DNA of 21,164 nt from Roseovarius sp. (GTDB lineage Bacteria > Pseudomonadota > Alphaproteobacteria > Rhodobacterales > Rhodobacteraceae): positions 1 to 21,164 of the forward strand of contig JAASSQ010000016.1 in NCBI GenBank assembly GCA_021767845.1, read 5' to 3'. The notes below the pieces were generated by a model. It was not told where the DNA came from. It saw nothing but the letters and a program-made list of their open reading frames with translations, and did no database searches. The position numbers and the translations under genes were made by a program. Each line of letters begins with the position of its first letter. The first letter of the stretch is position 1. Below, one piece after another: positions 1 to 7,231 of the stretch.

Positions 1-1176
1 TCGACCGAGCTCAGCCCGGCGGACCGCCGCGCCGAGGAAATCATCCAGATCCAGCGCGACATCGCCCGCCGCCGGCGGCGCAAGCTGCTGTTGCTGCTGT
101 CGCGGCTCACGGCCTTCGTGTTCCTGCCCACGCTGATCGCGGGGTATTATTTCTATGCCGTGGCCACGCCCATGTATACGACCAAGTCCGAATTCCTGAT
201 CCTCACCGCCGACGGCGCGGGCGGCGGTGGCGGCGGCGGGCTTGGCGGGCTGCTGCCCAGCCAGTTCGCCACCGGCCAGGATGCCATCGCCACGCAATCC
301 TATCTTGAATCCAAGGACGCCATGTTGCGGCTGGATCAGGACGTGGGCTTCATCGACCATTTCAGCCAGGACTGGATCGACCCGATCCAGCGCCTGCCCG
401 ACGACGCCACCAACGAAGAGGCCTACGACCTCTACCAGAAATACGTCAAGCTGGGCTACGACCCGACCGAGGGCGTGATCCGCATGGAACTGTCCACCGC
501 CGACCCCGAGGTTTCGGCCCGGTTCTCGGAAAAGCTGATCGACTACGCCGAAGAGCGCGTCGATGACCTCAGCGCCGAGAAACGCCGCGACGCGGTGCGC
601 ACCGCCATCGAAAGCCTGGAACAGGCCAAGGCCGACCGCCGCGCCGCGCAGCAACAGCTGGTGGAGTTGCAGGAAGGCACCATTCTCGACCCCGAGGGCG
701 AGATCGCCAATATCCGTCAACTGATCGGCAACGTGGAATTGCAGCTTCAGGAAAAGGAACTGGCCCTCAACACCCAGCTCAACAACGCCCGCCCCAACGC
801 CGCCCGGGTCGAGGCCCTGCGCAGCGAGGTCGAGGTGCTGCGCCGCGAGCTGGAAAAGCAGAAAGCCCGCCTGACCGAGGCGACCGAGGGCGACTCTTCT
901 CTGGCCTCGCAGACCGCCGCGATCCAGATGGCCCAGGCCGACCTGGCAACCGCCGACATGGTCCTGCAGGCCGCGCTGGAAACCAAGCGCCAGTCCGAGA
1001 TCGAGGCCAACAAGCAGGTCCGCTACCTCACCGTCAGCGTGAAACCCGTGCCTTCGCAGGATCCCTCCTATCCCCGGTCCTTCGAGAACACGGTCCTTGC
1101 GTTCCTGATCTTCGCAGGTATCTACCTGATGATATCTCTGACCGCCTCCATCCTTCGCGAACAGGTCTCGTCGTAG
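1..1176 (+). CDS. Capsule polysaccharide export inner-membrane protein, KpsE-like (5' partial)
   Basis: The reading frame is open from the first base of the window, so the start lies upstream; 391 residues are visible. The architecture is that of a polysaccharide co-polymerase/KpsE-type subunit of an ABC capsule exporter. It has an Arg/Lys-rich cytoplasmic stretch, a first membrane helix (about residues 30-52), a large periplasmic part with a long Glu/Gln/Arg-rich coiled coil (about 180-300), a Pro-containing segment (VKPVPSQDPSYPRS) and a last membrane helix (about 363-385), ending in LREQVSS. Such proteins couple the inner-membrane transporter to the outer-membrane KpsD/Wza-like channel. 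A TTG 30 codons into the frame is not a credible start because the open frame upstream is in register and already encodes the basic region before the helix. A seven-Gly run (about residues 74-80) lies at the base of the periplasmic domain. kdsA follows after 3 bases, which supports a Kdo-linked capsule. Family is confident, exact subunit name less so. Confidence 0.85.
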   Translation, partial: STELSPADRRAEEIIQIQRDIARRRRRKLLLLLSRLTAFVFLPTLIAGYYFYAVATPMYTTKSEFLILTADGAGGGGGGGLGGLLPSQFATGQDAIATQSYLESKDAMLRLDQDVGFIDHFSQDWIDPIQRLPDDATNEEAYDLYQKYVKLGYDPTEGVIRMELSTADPEVSARFSEKLIDYAEERVDDLSAEKRRDAVRTAIESLEQAKADRRAAQQQLVELQEGTILDPEGEIANIRQLIGNVELQLQEKELALNTQLNNARPNAARVEALRSEVEVLRRELEKQKARLTEATEGDSSLASQTAAIQMAQADLATADMVLQAALETKRQSEIEANKQVRYLTVSVKPVPSQDPSYPRSFENTVLAFLIFAGIYLMISLTASILREQVSS

Positions 1177-1179
1177 AAC

Positions 1180-2013
1180 ATGAAACAGATCGACATCGCC
1201 GGCCTGCGCGTCGGCAACGACCGGCCCCTGACCCTGATCGCTGGCCCCTGCCAGCTTGAATCGGCCGATCACGCCCAGATGATCGCCGGCACCCTGCACG
1301 AGCTCTGCGCCGGGCTGGGGCTGCAATTCATCTTCAAGGGCAGCTTCGACAAGGCCAACCGCACCTCGCTCTCGGGCAAGCGCGGCCTCGGCCTGGACGA
1401 GGGGCTGGCCGTGCTGAAATCCGTGAAGGACACGCTCGGCATCCCCGTGCTCACCGATGTGCACCTGCCCGACCAATGCGCGCCGGTCGCGCAGGTGGCC
1501 GACGTGTTGCAGATCCCCGCCTTCCTCTGCCGGCAGACCGACCTGCTGCTCGCCGCCGGCGAAACCGGCGCGGCGATCAACGTGAAAAAGGGCCAGTTCC
1601 TCGCGCCGTGGGACATGCCCAATGTCGTGGCCAAGATCGAAAGCACCGGCAACACCCGCCTCCTGCTGACCGAGCGCGGCACCTCCTTCGGCTACAACAC
1701 CCTCGTGGCCGACATGCGCGCCCTGCCGCAGATGGCCGCCACCGGCTACCCGGTGGTGATGGACGCCACCCATTCGGTGCAGCAGCCCGGCGGGCAGGGC
1801 GGCAGTTCCGGGGGGCAGCGCGAATTCGCCCCCGTCATGGCCCGCGCCGCGGTCAGCCTCGGGGTGGCCGCGGTCTTCATCGAAACCCACGAAGACCCCG
1901 ACAACGCCCCCTCTGACGGCCCCAACATGATCCCGCTCGACCAGATGGCGGGCCACCTCGCCGTGCTCAAGCAGCTTGACGACGTGGCCAAGGCCAACCC
2001 GCTCACCCCCTGA
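1180..2013 (+). CDS. kdsA: 3-deoxy-8-phosphooctulonate synthase (Kdo-8-P synthase)
   Basis: Condenses phosphoenolpyruvate with arabinose-5-phosphate to give Kdo-8-phosphate, the precursor of the Kdo used in LPS and in the poly-Kdo linker of group 2/3 capsules. It has 277 residues, the usual family length. Family motifs are visible: AGPCQLES (21-28), FKGSFDKANRTS (52-63), LTDVH (91-95), QIPAFLCRQTDLL (111-123) and INVKKGQF (133-140). Cys24 in AGPC, His198, Glu235 and Asp246 occupy the metal-ligand positions of the metal-dependent class; the E. coli-type metal-free enzymes have Asn instead of the Cys. It starts at ATG 1180, 3 bases after the kpsE-like stop, with only a weak ribosome binding site, so translation is probably coupled. 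Its place between a capsule exporter and a phosphohexomutase suggests it feeds the capsule as much as LPS; whether a second copy exists elsewhere cannot be seen. Confidence 0.95.
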   Translation: MKQIDIAGLRVGNDRPLTLIAGPCQLESADHAQMIAGTLHELCAGLGLQFIFKGSFDKANRTSLSGKRGLGLDEGLAVLKSVKDTLGIPVLTDVHLPDQCAPVAQVADVLQIPAFLCRQTDLLLAAGETGAAINVKKGQFLAPWDMPNVVAKIESTGNTRLLLTERGTSFGYNTLVADMRALPQMAATGYPVVMDATHSVQQPGGQGGSSGGQREFAPVMARAAVSLGVAAVFIETHEDPDNAPSDGPNMIPLDQMAGHLAVLKQLDDVAKANPLTP

Positions 2014-2037
2014 CCCACGCACGACAAAGGTAACCCG

Positions 2038-3534
2038 ATGTCAAAACCCCTGCCCGTCTCGACGCCGAACACCTGGGAATTCCTGCGCGACGCGATGATC
2101 GCGCCCACCGGGTTCCGCGAATACGACGCGCGGTGGAAATACCCGGACGAGATCAACCTGCCCGGCATGACCGCGCTCGGCCTCGGGCTCGGCACGCAGA
2201 TGCACCGCCGCGGCATCAAGCCCCAGATCGCCGTCGGCAACGACTACCGCGACTATTCGCTGGCGATCAAACAGGCGCTGATCATCGGCCTGATGCAGGC
2301 CGGCATCCGGGTGCGCGACATCGGCCCGGCGCTCAGCCCGATGGCCTATTTCGCGCAGTTCCACCTCGATGCGCCCGCCGTGGCGATGGTCACGGCCAGC
2401 CACAACCCCAACGGCTGGACCGGCGTCAAGATGGGCTTTGACCGTCCGCTCACCCACGGCCCCGACGAAATGGCCGAATTGCGCGACATCGTGCTGAACG
2501 GTCAGGGCGAACCGCGCGACGGCGGCTCTTATGAATTCGTCGATGGCGTGCGCGAGGCCTATCTCGACGACCTCGTGGGCGACTTCAGGATGTCGCGCAA
2601 GCTGCGCGTGGTCTGCGCCACCGGCAACGGCACGGCCTCGGCCTTCGCGCCCGAGCTTTTCGAGCGTATCGGCGTCGAGGTGGTGCCCAGCCACAACGAG
2701 CTGGATTACACCTTCCCCAACTACAACCCGAACCCCGAAGCGATGGAAATGCTGCACGACATGGCCGACACCGTGCGCGCCACCGGGGCCGACCTCGCGC
2801 TCGGCTTCGACGGTGACGGCGACCGCTGCGGCGTGGTCGATGACGAGGGCGAGGAAATCTTTGCCGACAAGGTCGGCGTCATCATGGCGCGCGACCTGTC
2901 GCGCCTCTATCCCGGCTCCACCTTCGTGGCCGACGTGAAATCCACCGGCCTTTTCGCCTCGGACCCCGAGTTGCGGAAAAACGGCGCCAAGGCCGATTAC
3001 TGGAAAACCGGCCATAGCCACATGAAACGCCGGGTGAAGGAAATCGGCGCCCTCGCCGGGTTCGAGAAATCGGGCCACTACTTCCTGGCCGAACCCGTGG
3101 GCCGCGGCTACGATTGCGGGATGCGCGTGGCGGTCGAGATCTGCAAGCTGATGGACCGCAACCCCACCATGTCCATGTCCGATCTGCGCCGCGCCCTGCC
3201 GCACACATGGTCCACCCCCACCATGTCGCCTTACTGTCCCGATACCGAGAAATACGAGGTGCTCGACCGCATCGTGGCAAAACTCGCCGCCAAGGCCGAG
3301 GCGGGCGAGACATTCGCCGGCCGCCCGATCAAGGAGGTGGTCACCGTCAACGGCGCCCGCGTCATCCTCGACAACGGCTCCTGGGGGCTGGTGCGCGCCT
3401 CCTCGAACACCCCCAACCTTGTGGTGGTCTGCGAAAGCGGCGAAAGCGAGGACGAGATGCGCGCGATCTTCTCCGAGATCGACGCGGTGATCCGCACCGA
3501 ACCCTCGGTCGGCGATTACGACCAGTCGATCTGA
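2038..3534 (+). CDS. Phosphomannomutase/phosphoglucomutase (alpha-D-phosphohexomutase family)
   Basis: Interconverts hexose-6-phosphate and hexose-1-phosphate, supplying precursors for nucleotide sugars. It has 498 residues and the four-domain superfamily layout. The active-site phosphoserine is Ser121 in TASHNPNGWTG (119-129). The Mg-binding loop is DGDGDR (258-263), the sugar-specificity loop is GFEKSGHYF (341-349), and the C-terminal phosphate-binding loop contains RASSNTPNLVV. Dual PMM/PGM enzymes of the AlgC type have the same loop pattern, but the substrate (mannose or glucose) cannot be fixed from sequence. The start ATG 2038 is preceded by AAAGGTAA. It is the third gene of the kpsE-like/kdsA run (24-base gap) and the last + strand gene before a convergent intergenic region. 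manB or algC would be possible names; I leave the symbol empty. Confidence 0.9.
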   Translation: MSKPLPVSTPNTWEFLRDAMIAPTGFREYDARWKYPDEINLPGMTALGLGLGTQMHRRGIKPQIAVGNDYRDYSLAIKQALIIGLMQAGIRVRDIGPALSPMAYFAQFHLDAPAVAMVTASHNPNGWTGVKMGFDRPLTHGPDEMAELRDIVLNGQGEPRDGGSYEFVDGVREAYLDDLVGDFRMSRKLRVVCATGNGTASAFAPELFERIGVEVVPSHNELDYTFPNYNPNPEAMEMLHDMADTVRATGADLALGFDGDGDRCGVVDDEGEEIFADKVGVIMARDLSRLYPGSTFVADVKSTGLFASDPELRKNGAKADYWKTGHSHMKRRVKEIGALAGFEKSGHYFLAEPVGRGYDCGMRVAVEICKLMDRNPTMSMSDLRRALPHTWSTPTMSPYCPDTEKYEVLDRIVAKLAAKAEAGETFAGRPIKEVVTVNGARVILDNGSWGLVRASSNTPNLVVVCESGESEDEMRAIFSEIDAVIRTEPSVGDYDQSI

Positions 3535-3577
3535 TGATCTGACGCAGCTCGACCCTTCCGTCAGGGGCGCAAACGGC

Positions 3578-3627
3578 GGGTTTTGTACCAAACTTTCAGG
3601 GCACGGCCCCGGTTTGGTACGAAACCC
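3578..3627 (+). other. Long stem-loop in the 3' region of the capsule operon transcript
   Basis: Bases 3578-3593 (GGGTTTTGTACCAAAC) can pair along their full 16 bases with 3612-3627 (GTTTGGTACGAAACCC). One pair is a U-G wobble in a + strand RNA. An inner GGGC/GCCC stem (3599-3602 with 3606-3609) closes a 3-base loop. No U tract follows, so it is not a classical intrinsic terminator, but it may protect or end the operon mRNA. On the - strand the wobble becomes an A-C mismatch, so the structure favours + transcripts. It overlaps palindromes 1 and 2, so the pairing may be a by-product of DNA operator repeats. Confidence 0.45.
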
Positions 3628-3660
3628 GACCCTGAATCTGTCATTTCGTACGAAACCCGC
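3578..3660. repeat. Cluster of three phased TTTNGTACNAAA palindromes
   Basis: Three 12-base dyads lie between the convergent mutase and M3 peptidase genes: TTTTGTACCAAA at 3581-3592, TTTGGTACGAAA at 3613-3624 and TTTCGTACGAAA at 3644-3655 (a perfect palindrome). The start-to-start steps are 32 and 31 bases, close to three turns of B-DNA, so proteins bound to them would sit on the same face. Copies 2 and 3 share GTACGAAACCCG exactly; copy 1 is nearly the inverse of copy 2. The arms resemble those of ParB parS (TTTCACGTGAAA) and Noc (TTTCCCGGGAAA) sites with a different centre. The protein that binds them, if any, is not identifiable here. The whole non-coding gap is 3535-3669 and contains no open gene. 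Confidence 0.8.
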
Positions 3661-3669
3661 GGCTGTCGA

Positions 3670-5682
3670 TCAGGCCGCCAGCCCGCGTCCCTTCAACAGC
3701 GCCTCGACCCCCGGCATCCGCCCCCGGAACGCGGTATAAAGCGCCTCCGGGTCGGCCGATCCACCGCGCGAAAGAATGTTTGTTTCCAAGGACTTGGCCT
3801 GCTCCGCATCGAACGGCCCCGCGCCTTCCTCGAAGGCGGCAAAGGCATCGGCATCCATCACCTCGGACCACATGTAGCTGTAATACCCGCTGGAATACCC
3901 GTCGCCGGCAAACACATGCGCGAAATGCGGCGTCGCGTGACGCATGGCAATCGCCTTGGGCATCCCCATTTTTTTCAGCGTTTCCAATTGCTTGGCCATC
4001 GGATCATCCGGCGCATCCCCCTCGTGAAACGCCAGGTCCACCATGGCCGAGGCCACGTATTCCACCGTCTGGAACCCCTGGTCGAAATTCGCCGCCGCCA
4101 GCATTTTATCCAACAATTCCGGGGGCATAGACTCCCCGGTCCGATAATGCCGCGCGTACTTTTCCAGCACCTCCGGCACTTCCAGCCAATGTTCATACAG
4201 CTGGCTTGGCAGCTCGACAAAGTCCCGCGCCACGGAAGTCCCTGAAATACTTTCATAATTCACGTCCGACAGCAGGTGGTGCAGCGCATGTCCGAACTCG
4301 TGAAACAGCGTCCGCGCCTCGTCATAGGACAACAGCGCCGGCGCCCCCTTGGCAAAGTTGCACACGTTCACCACCACCGGCCCCTGCACCTTCGGCCGCT
4401 TCGCCTGCCCCCGCATGGCCGAGCACCACGCCCCCGATCTCTTGGAGGCGCGCGCGAAATAATCTCCAATGAAAACAGCGATATGCTTGCCGTTCCGCGT
4501 GACCTCCCAGGCCCGGCAATCCGGGTGATAGAGCGGTATGTCCAGCCGTTCGAACTCCAACCCGAACAGCCGGTGCGCCACCCCGAAGGCCGCGTCGATC
4601 ATGTTGTCCAGCGACAGGTACGGCTTCAACGCCGCCTCATCCAGATCATGATCCGCCTGCCGCCGCTTCTCGGCATAGTAGCGCCAATCCCAGGGCTGCA
4701 ATTCTCCATTGATTCCATCGGCTTGCATCATTTCGGTCAGCAGTGCGGCATCCCGCTCCGCCTGCGCCCGCGCCGGCTCCCACACCTGCCAAAGCAACTC
4801 TTTCACCCGCTCCGGCGTCTTGGCCATCTCGGTTTCAAGCTTGTAGGCGGCAAAGCTGTCATACCCCAGGATTTGCGCCCGCTCCTGCCGCAACCGCAAT
4901 ATCTCGGCCGCAATCGCACGATTGTCGGTCTCGCCACCCATCGCCCCCCGCGCCGTCCAGGCGCGGAACGCCTTTTCCCGCAGGTCGCGCCGGGGCGAGA
5001 ATTGCAGGAACGGCACCACCAGCGACCGCGACAAGGTGATGACGGGCCGGTCGCGCCCCTGCTCCCGGCCGGCATCCCACGCCGCCGAAACCAGGAAATC
5101 GGGAAGGTTTTCAAGGGCTTGATCATCCAGATCCATGACCCAACCCGCCTCGTCGGCCAGCAGGTTCTGGGTGAACCGCGTGCCCAGCTCGGCCAGCCGC
5201 GACATGATCTCTCGCATCCGGGCATCCTCGGCCCCCTCCAGCGCCGCGCCCGCCCGCACGAAGCGGCGATGCGTCAACATCAGAAGCCGCGCCTCTTCCT
5301 CGCTCAGGTCAAGCGTATCCCGCGCCTCCCACAGCGCCCGCACCCGCGCGAAAAGCTGTTTGTTTCCCGTTACGTCCGAGGAAAACGCGGCCAGCTTCGG
5401 GCCGAACTCCCGCTGCAATTCCTGCCGCCGCGCGTTGCTGTCCGCCCCGGCGACCGAGAAGAACACCGACAGCACCTTGTCCAAGGCCTCGCCGCTGGCC
5501 TCCAGCGCCTCTATCGTGTTGGCAAAGCTGGGTTTTTCCGGGTTCCCGGCAATCGCCGCAACCTCCTGCCCTGCCTCATCCAGCGCCGCGTCAAAGGCCG
5601 GCGCAAAATGCGCGTCCTCGATCCGGTCGAACGGCGCGATCGCAAAAGGCGTATCCCATTCGGCCAGCAAGGGGTTGCTCAT
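3670..5682 (-). CDS. dcp: M3-family zinc metallopeptidase, peptidyl-dipeptidase Dcp-like
   Basis: Predicted cytoplasmic oligopeptidase that degrades short peptides. It has 670 residues, close to E. coli Dcp (681) and OpdA (680). The HExxH zinc motif is HEFGH (461-465) with the third ligand Glu490 in DFVELPSQ; GDYFAR, VVNVCNF and the C-terminal HVFAGDGYSSGYYSYMWSE are family blocks. The N-terminus (NPLLAEWDTPF..PFDRI) and the PWDWRYYAE block look more like Dcp than OpdA, but the split between the two is judged by eye. The start ATG 5682 overlaps the stop of the upstream MoeB-like gene in an ATGA junction and has GGAG eight bases upstream. A start 14 codons further up would run deep into the neighbour and is rejected. 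Last gene of the coaBC-dut-moeB run. Confidence 0.9.
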   Translation of the reverse strand: MSNPLLAEWDTPFAIAPFDRIEDAHFAPAFDAALDEAGQEVAAIAGNPEKPSFANTIEALEASGEALDKVLSVFFSVAGADSNARRQELQREFGPKLAAFSSDVTGNKQLFARVRALWEARDTLDLSEEEARLLMLTHRRFVRAGAALEGAEDARMREIMSRLAELGTRFTQNLLADEAGWVMDLDDQALENLPDFLVSAAWDAGREQGRDRPVITLSRSLVVPFLQFSPRRDLREKAFRAWTARGAMGGETDNRAIAAEILRLRQERAQILGYDSFAAYKLETEMAKTPERVKELLWQVWEPARAQAERDAALLTEMMQADGINGELQPWDWRYYAEKRRQADHDLDEAALKPYLSLDNMIDAAFGVAHRLFGLEFERLDIPLYHPDCRAWEVTRNGKHIAVFIGDYFARASKRSGAWCSAMRGQAKRPKVQGPVVVNVCNFAKGAPALLSYDEARTLFHEFGHALHHLLSDVNYESISGTSVARDFVELPSQLYEHWLEVPEVLEKYARHYRTGESMPPELLDKMLAAANFDQGFQTVEYVASAMVDLAFHEGDAPDDPMAKQLETLKKMGMPKAIAMRHATPHFAHVFAGDGYSSGYYSYMWSEVMDADAFAAFEEGAGPFDAEQAKSLETNILSRGGSADPEALYTAFRGRMPGVEALLKGRGLAA

Positions 5683-6734
5683 GACGCGGCTCCATTTTTC
5701 CTTGATGTCCCGCAAACAGGGCAATCATCCCGACGCGCAAGGGCGAATTTCCGTGTCTCCCCCCAAAGCGCATCGTAGATCAGCATCTCCCCCAGCAGGG
5801 GCTGACCGGCCCGGGCCACCAGCTTCACCGCCTCCACGGCCATCATCGACCCCACCACACCCGGCAGCGGCCCCACGACCCCCGCCTCGGCGCAAGAGGG
5901 CGCCAGCCCCGGCGCCGGCCGCTCGGGGAAGACGCATTGGTAACACGGCGCGCCTTGCGCGGGATCGAACACGCTCAACTGGCCCTCCCATTGGGAAAGC
6001 GCCCCGGAAATCAAGGGCTTACCCTGCGCCACCGCCGCCGCGTTCGCTATGTAGCGCGTGTCGAAATTGTCCGTCCCGTCCAGGATCACGTCATACTCCG
6101 CGAAGAGCTCGCCCGCGATCTCCTCGCTCAGACGCCGCTGGTAGGGGCGCACCACGACATTGGGGTTCTGCGCCTGCATCGCGGCCATCGCGGATCGCAC
6201 CTTGGGCAGCCCGATATCGGCATCCCGGTGGATCACCTGCCGCTGCAGGTTCGAGTTATCGACCACGTCATCGTCGATCACCCCGATCGTGCCCACGCCC
6301 GCCGCCGCCAGGTACATGAGCGCAGGCGATCCCAGCCCACCGGCGCCGATCACCAACACCTTCGCCTCCTTCAGCGCCTTCTGCCCCGGCCCGCCGATCT
6401 CGCGCAGCACGATGTGCCGGGCATAGCGCTCCAACTCGGCTTCCGAAAAAAGCCCCTTCTTTTCAGGAACATGTTGCGCATCGGCCCGGCGGCGCAAGCG
6501 CCCCAGTCCCGCGCGATAGACCAGGGCGATCGCCACGAACCCGCCGATCAGCAGCCACAGGGCCGGGCTTTCCCCGGTCGCCATCCTGAGCGGATGCCCA
6601 TCCGGCAGGATCAGGTGCAGCACCACAACCCCGGCCCAGAGAATCGCGATCATCCGCCACCGCAGTGCGCGCGGCGCGCCCAGCATCGCGCCCACGCCCC
6701 AAAGCACGGCCGCCATGACAAAAACCAGAACCAT
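5679..6734 (-). CDS. MoeB/ThiF-family sulfur-carrier adenylyltransferase with N-terminal membrane helices
   Basis: The catalytic part (about residues 97-345) is a MoeB/ThiF/HesA E1-like enzyme that adenylates the C-terminal Gly of a small sulfur carrier (MoaD for molybdopterin, or ThiS). Visible features are the nucleotide loop GAGGLGSP (130-137), DDDVVDNSNLQRQ (153-165), DGTDNFDTRY (219-228), a zinc site of two CxxC pairs (Cys264/267 and Cys338/341), and a conserved Cys281 in PSCAEAGVVGPLPGVVGS. E. coli MoeB has 249 residues; this protein has 351 because of an extra N-terminal region with three hydrophobic stretches (about 1-19, 27-45, 57-75) followed by a basic RRRR linker, so it should be anchored in the inner membrane. 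There is no rhodanese domain. ATG 6734 shares one base with the dut stop (TGATG) and its own stop overlaps the peptidase start. MoaD or ThiS cannot be chosen as partner from the sequence. Confidence 0.88.
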   Translation of the reverse strand: MVLVFVMAAVLWGVGAMLGAPRALRWRMIAILWAGVVVLHLILPDGHPLRMATGESPALWLLIGGFVAIALVYRAGLGRLRRRADAQHVPEKKGLFSEAELERYARHIVLREIGGPGQKALKEAKVLVIGAGGLGSPALMYLAAAGVGTIGVIDDDVVDNSNLQRQVIHRDADIGLPKVRSAMAAMQAQNPNVVVRPYQRRLSEEIAGELFAEYDVILDGTDNFDTRYIANAAAVAQGKPLISGALSQWEGQLSVFDPAQGAPCYQCVFPERPAPGLAPSCAEAGVVGPLPGVVGSMMAVEAVKLVARAGQPLLGEMLIYDALWGETRKFALARRDDCPVCGTSRKNGAAS

Positions 6735-7195
6735 CAGCTTCGCCCCGTCGATCCGAATCCGCCGGCGCCGCGGGCGGTCGCCTCAAGATCCTCGGCCAGC
6801 GCGAACCGCGCCTGCACCACCGGCGCCACGATCATCTGGGCAATGCGCATCCCATGCTCCACATGGAACGCCTCGCCCCCGGCATTCAACACGATCACGC
6901 CAAGCGGCCCACGGTAATCGCTGTCGATCGTGCCGGGGCTGTTGGGCAAGGTGATCCCGTGCTTCAGCGCCAGCCCCGACCGGGGCCGCACCTGCACCTC
7001 ATACCCCTCGGGGATCGCCAGCCGCAATCCCGTCGGCACGAGCGCACGCTCCCCTGGGGCCAGCGTCACGCCCCCGCGCCCGGCAGGCAGAAAATTGGCG
7101 CGCAGATCCGCCCCCGCGGCGCCCGCGCTCTCATAGGCCGGCAGGCCTAGCGACCGGTCCGCGCCCTCGTCCCAGACGAATGTGATAAGGACCAT
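6734..7195 (-). CDS. dut: Deoxyuridine 5'-triphosphate nucleotidohydrolase (dUTPase)
   Basis: Hydrolyses dUTP to dUMP and pyrophosphate, keeping uracil out of DNA and supplying dUMP for thymidylate. It has 153 residues, the normal size of a trimeric dUTPase. All five motifs are present in order: AGADLRA (27-33), PRSGLAL (71-77), GTIDSDYRGPLGV (88-100, catalytic Asp91), MRIAQMIVAPV (116-126) and the C-terminal RGAGGFGSTG (142-151). The start ATG 7195 is preceded by AAGAAGGGG, which serves as ribosome binding site and is part of a dispersed repeat. It lies 36 bases downstream of coaBC, an association seen in many proteobacteria, and overlaps the MoeB-like gene by one base. Confidence 0.96.
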   Translation of the reverse strand: MVLITFVWDEGADRSLGLPAYESAGAAGADLRANFLPAGRGGVTLAPGERALVPTGLRLAIPEGYEVQVRPRSGLALKHGITLPNSPGTIDSDYRGPLGVIVLNAGGEAFHVEHGMRIAQMIVAPVVQARFALAEDLEATARGAGGFGSTGRS

Positions 7196-7200
7196 GCCCG

Positions 7201-7225
7201 CCCCTTCTTCTTGGCAAAAATACCC
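7201..7225. repeat. Short dispersed repeat carrying the dut ribosome binding site
   Basis: CCCTTCTTCTTGGCAAAAAT followed by ACCCC (+ strand) fills most of the coaBC-dut gap. It resembles 11354-11378, which shares the same CCCTTCTTCT opening and a CAAATATCCC block. Read on the - strand it gives GGGGTATTTTTG and then AAGAAGAAGGGG, which works as the Shine-Dalgarno region of dut. I recall similar strings being common between genes in Rhodobacterales, but the copy number in this genome cannot be counted here. Confidence 0.55.
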
Positions 7226-7231
7226 CGATCC

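Noticed and set aside
3539..3564. CTGACG/CGTCAG inverted repeat after the mutase stop as a terminator
   Set aside because: Only six pairs around a 14-base loop and no T tract; the structure at 3578-3627 is far stronger.
2041..3591. 516-codon open frame antisense to the phosphohexomutase
   Set aside because: Same GC-bias effect; composition is low in variety and the sense gene has all catalytic motifs.
3644..3655. TTTCGTACGAAA as a canonical chromosomal parS site
   Set aside because: The canonical centre is ACGT, not GTAC, and the outer bases differ; only the layout is similar, so it is listed as a hypothesis.
4276..5778. 500-codon open frame antisense to the M3 peptidase
   Set aside because: Arg/Pro/Leu/His-rich shadow without any family motif; the peptidase on the other strand is complete.
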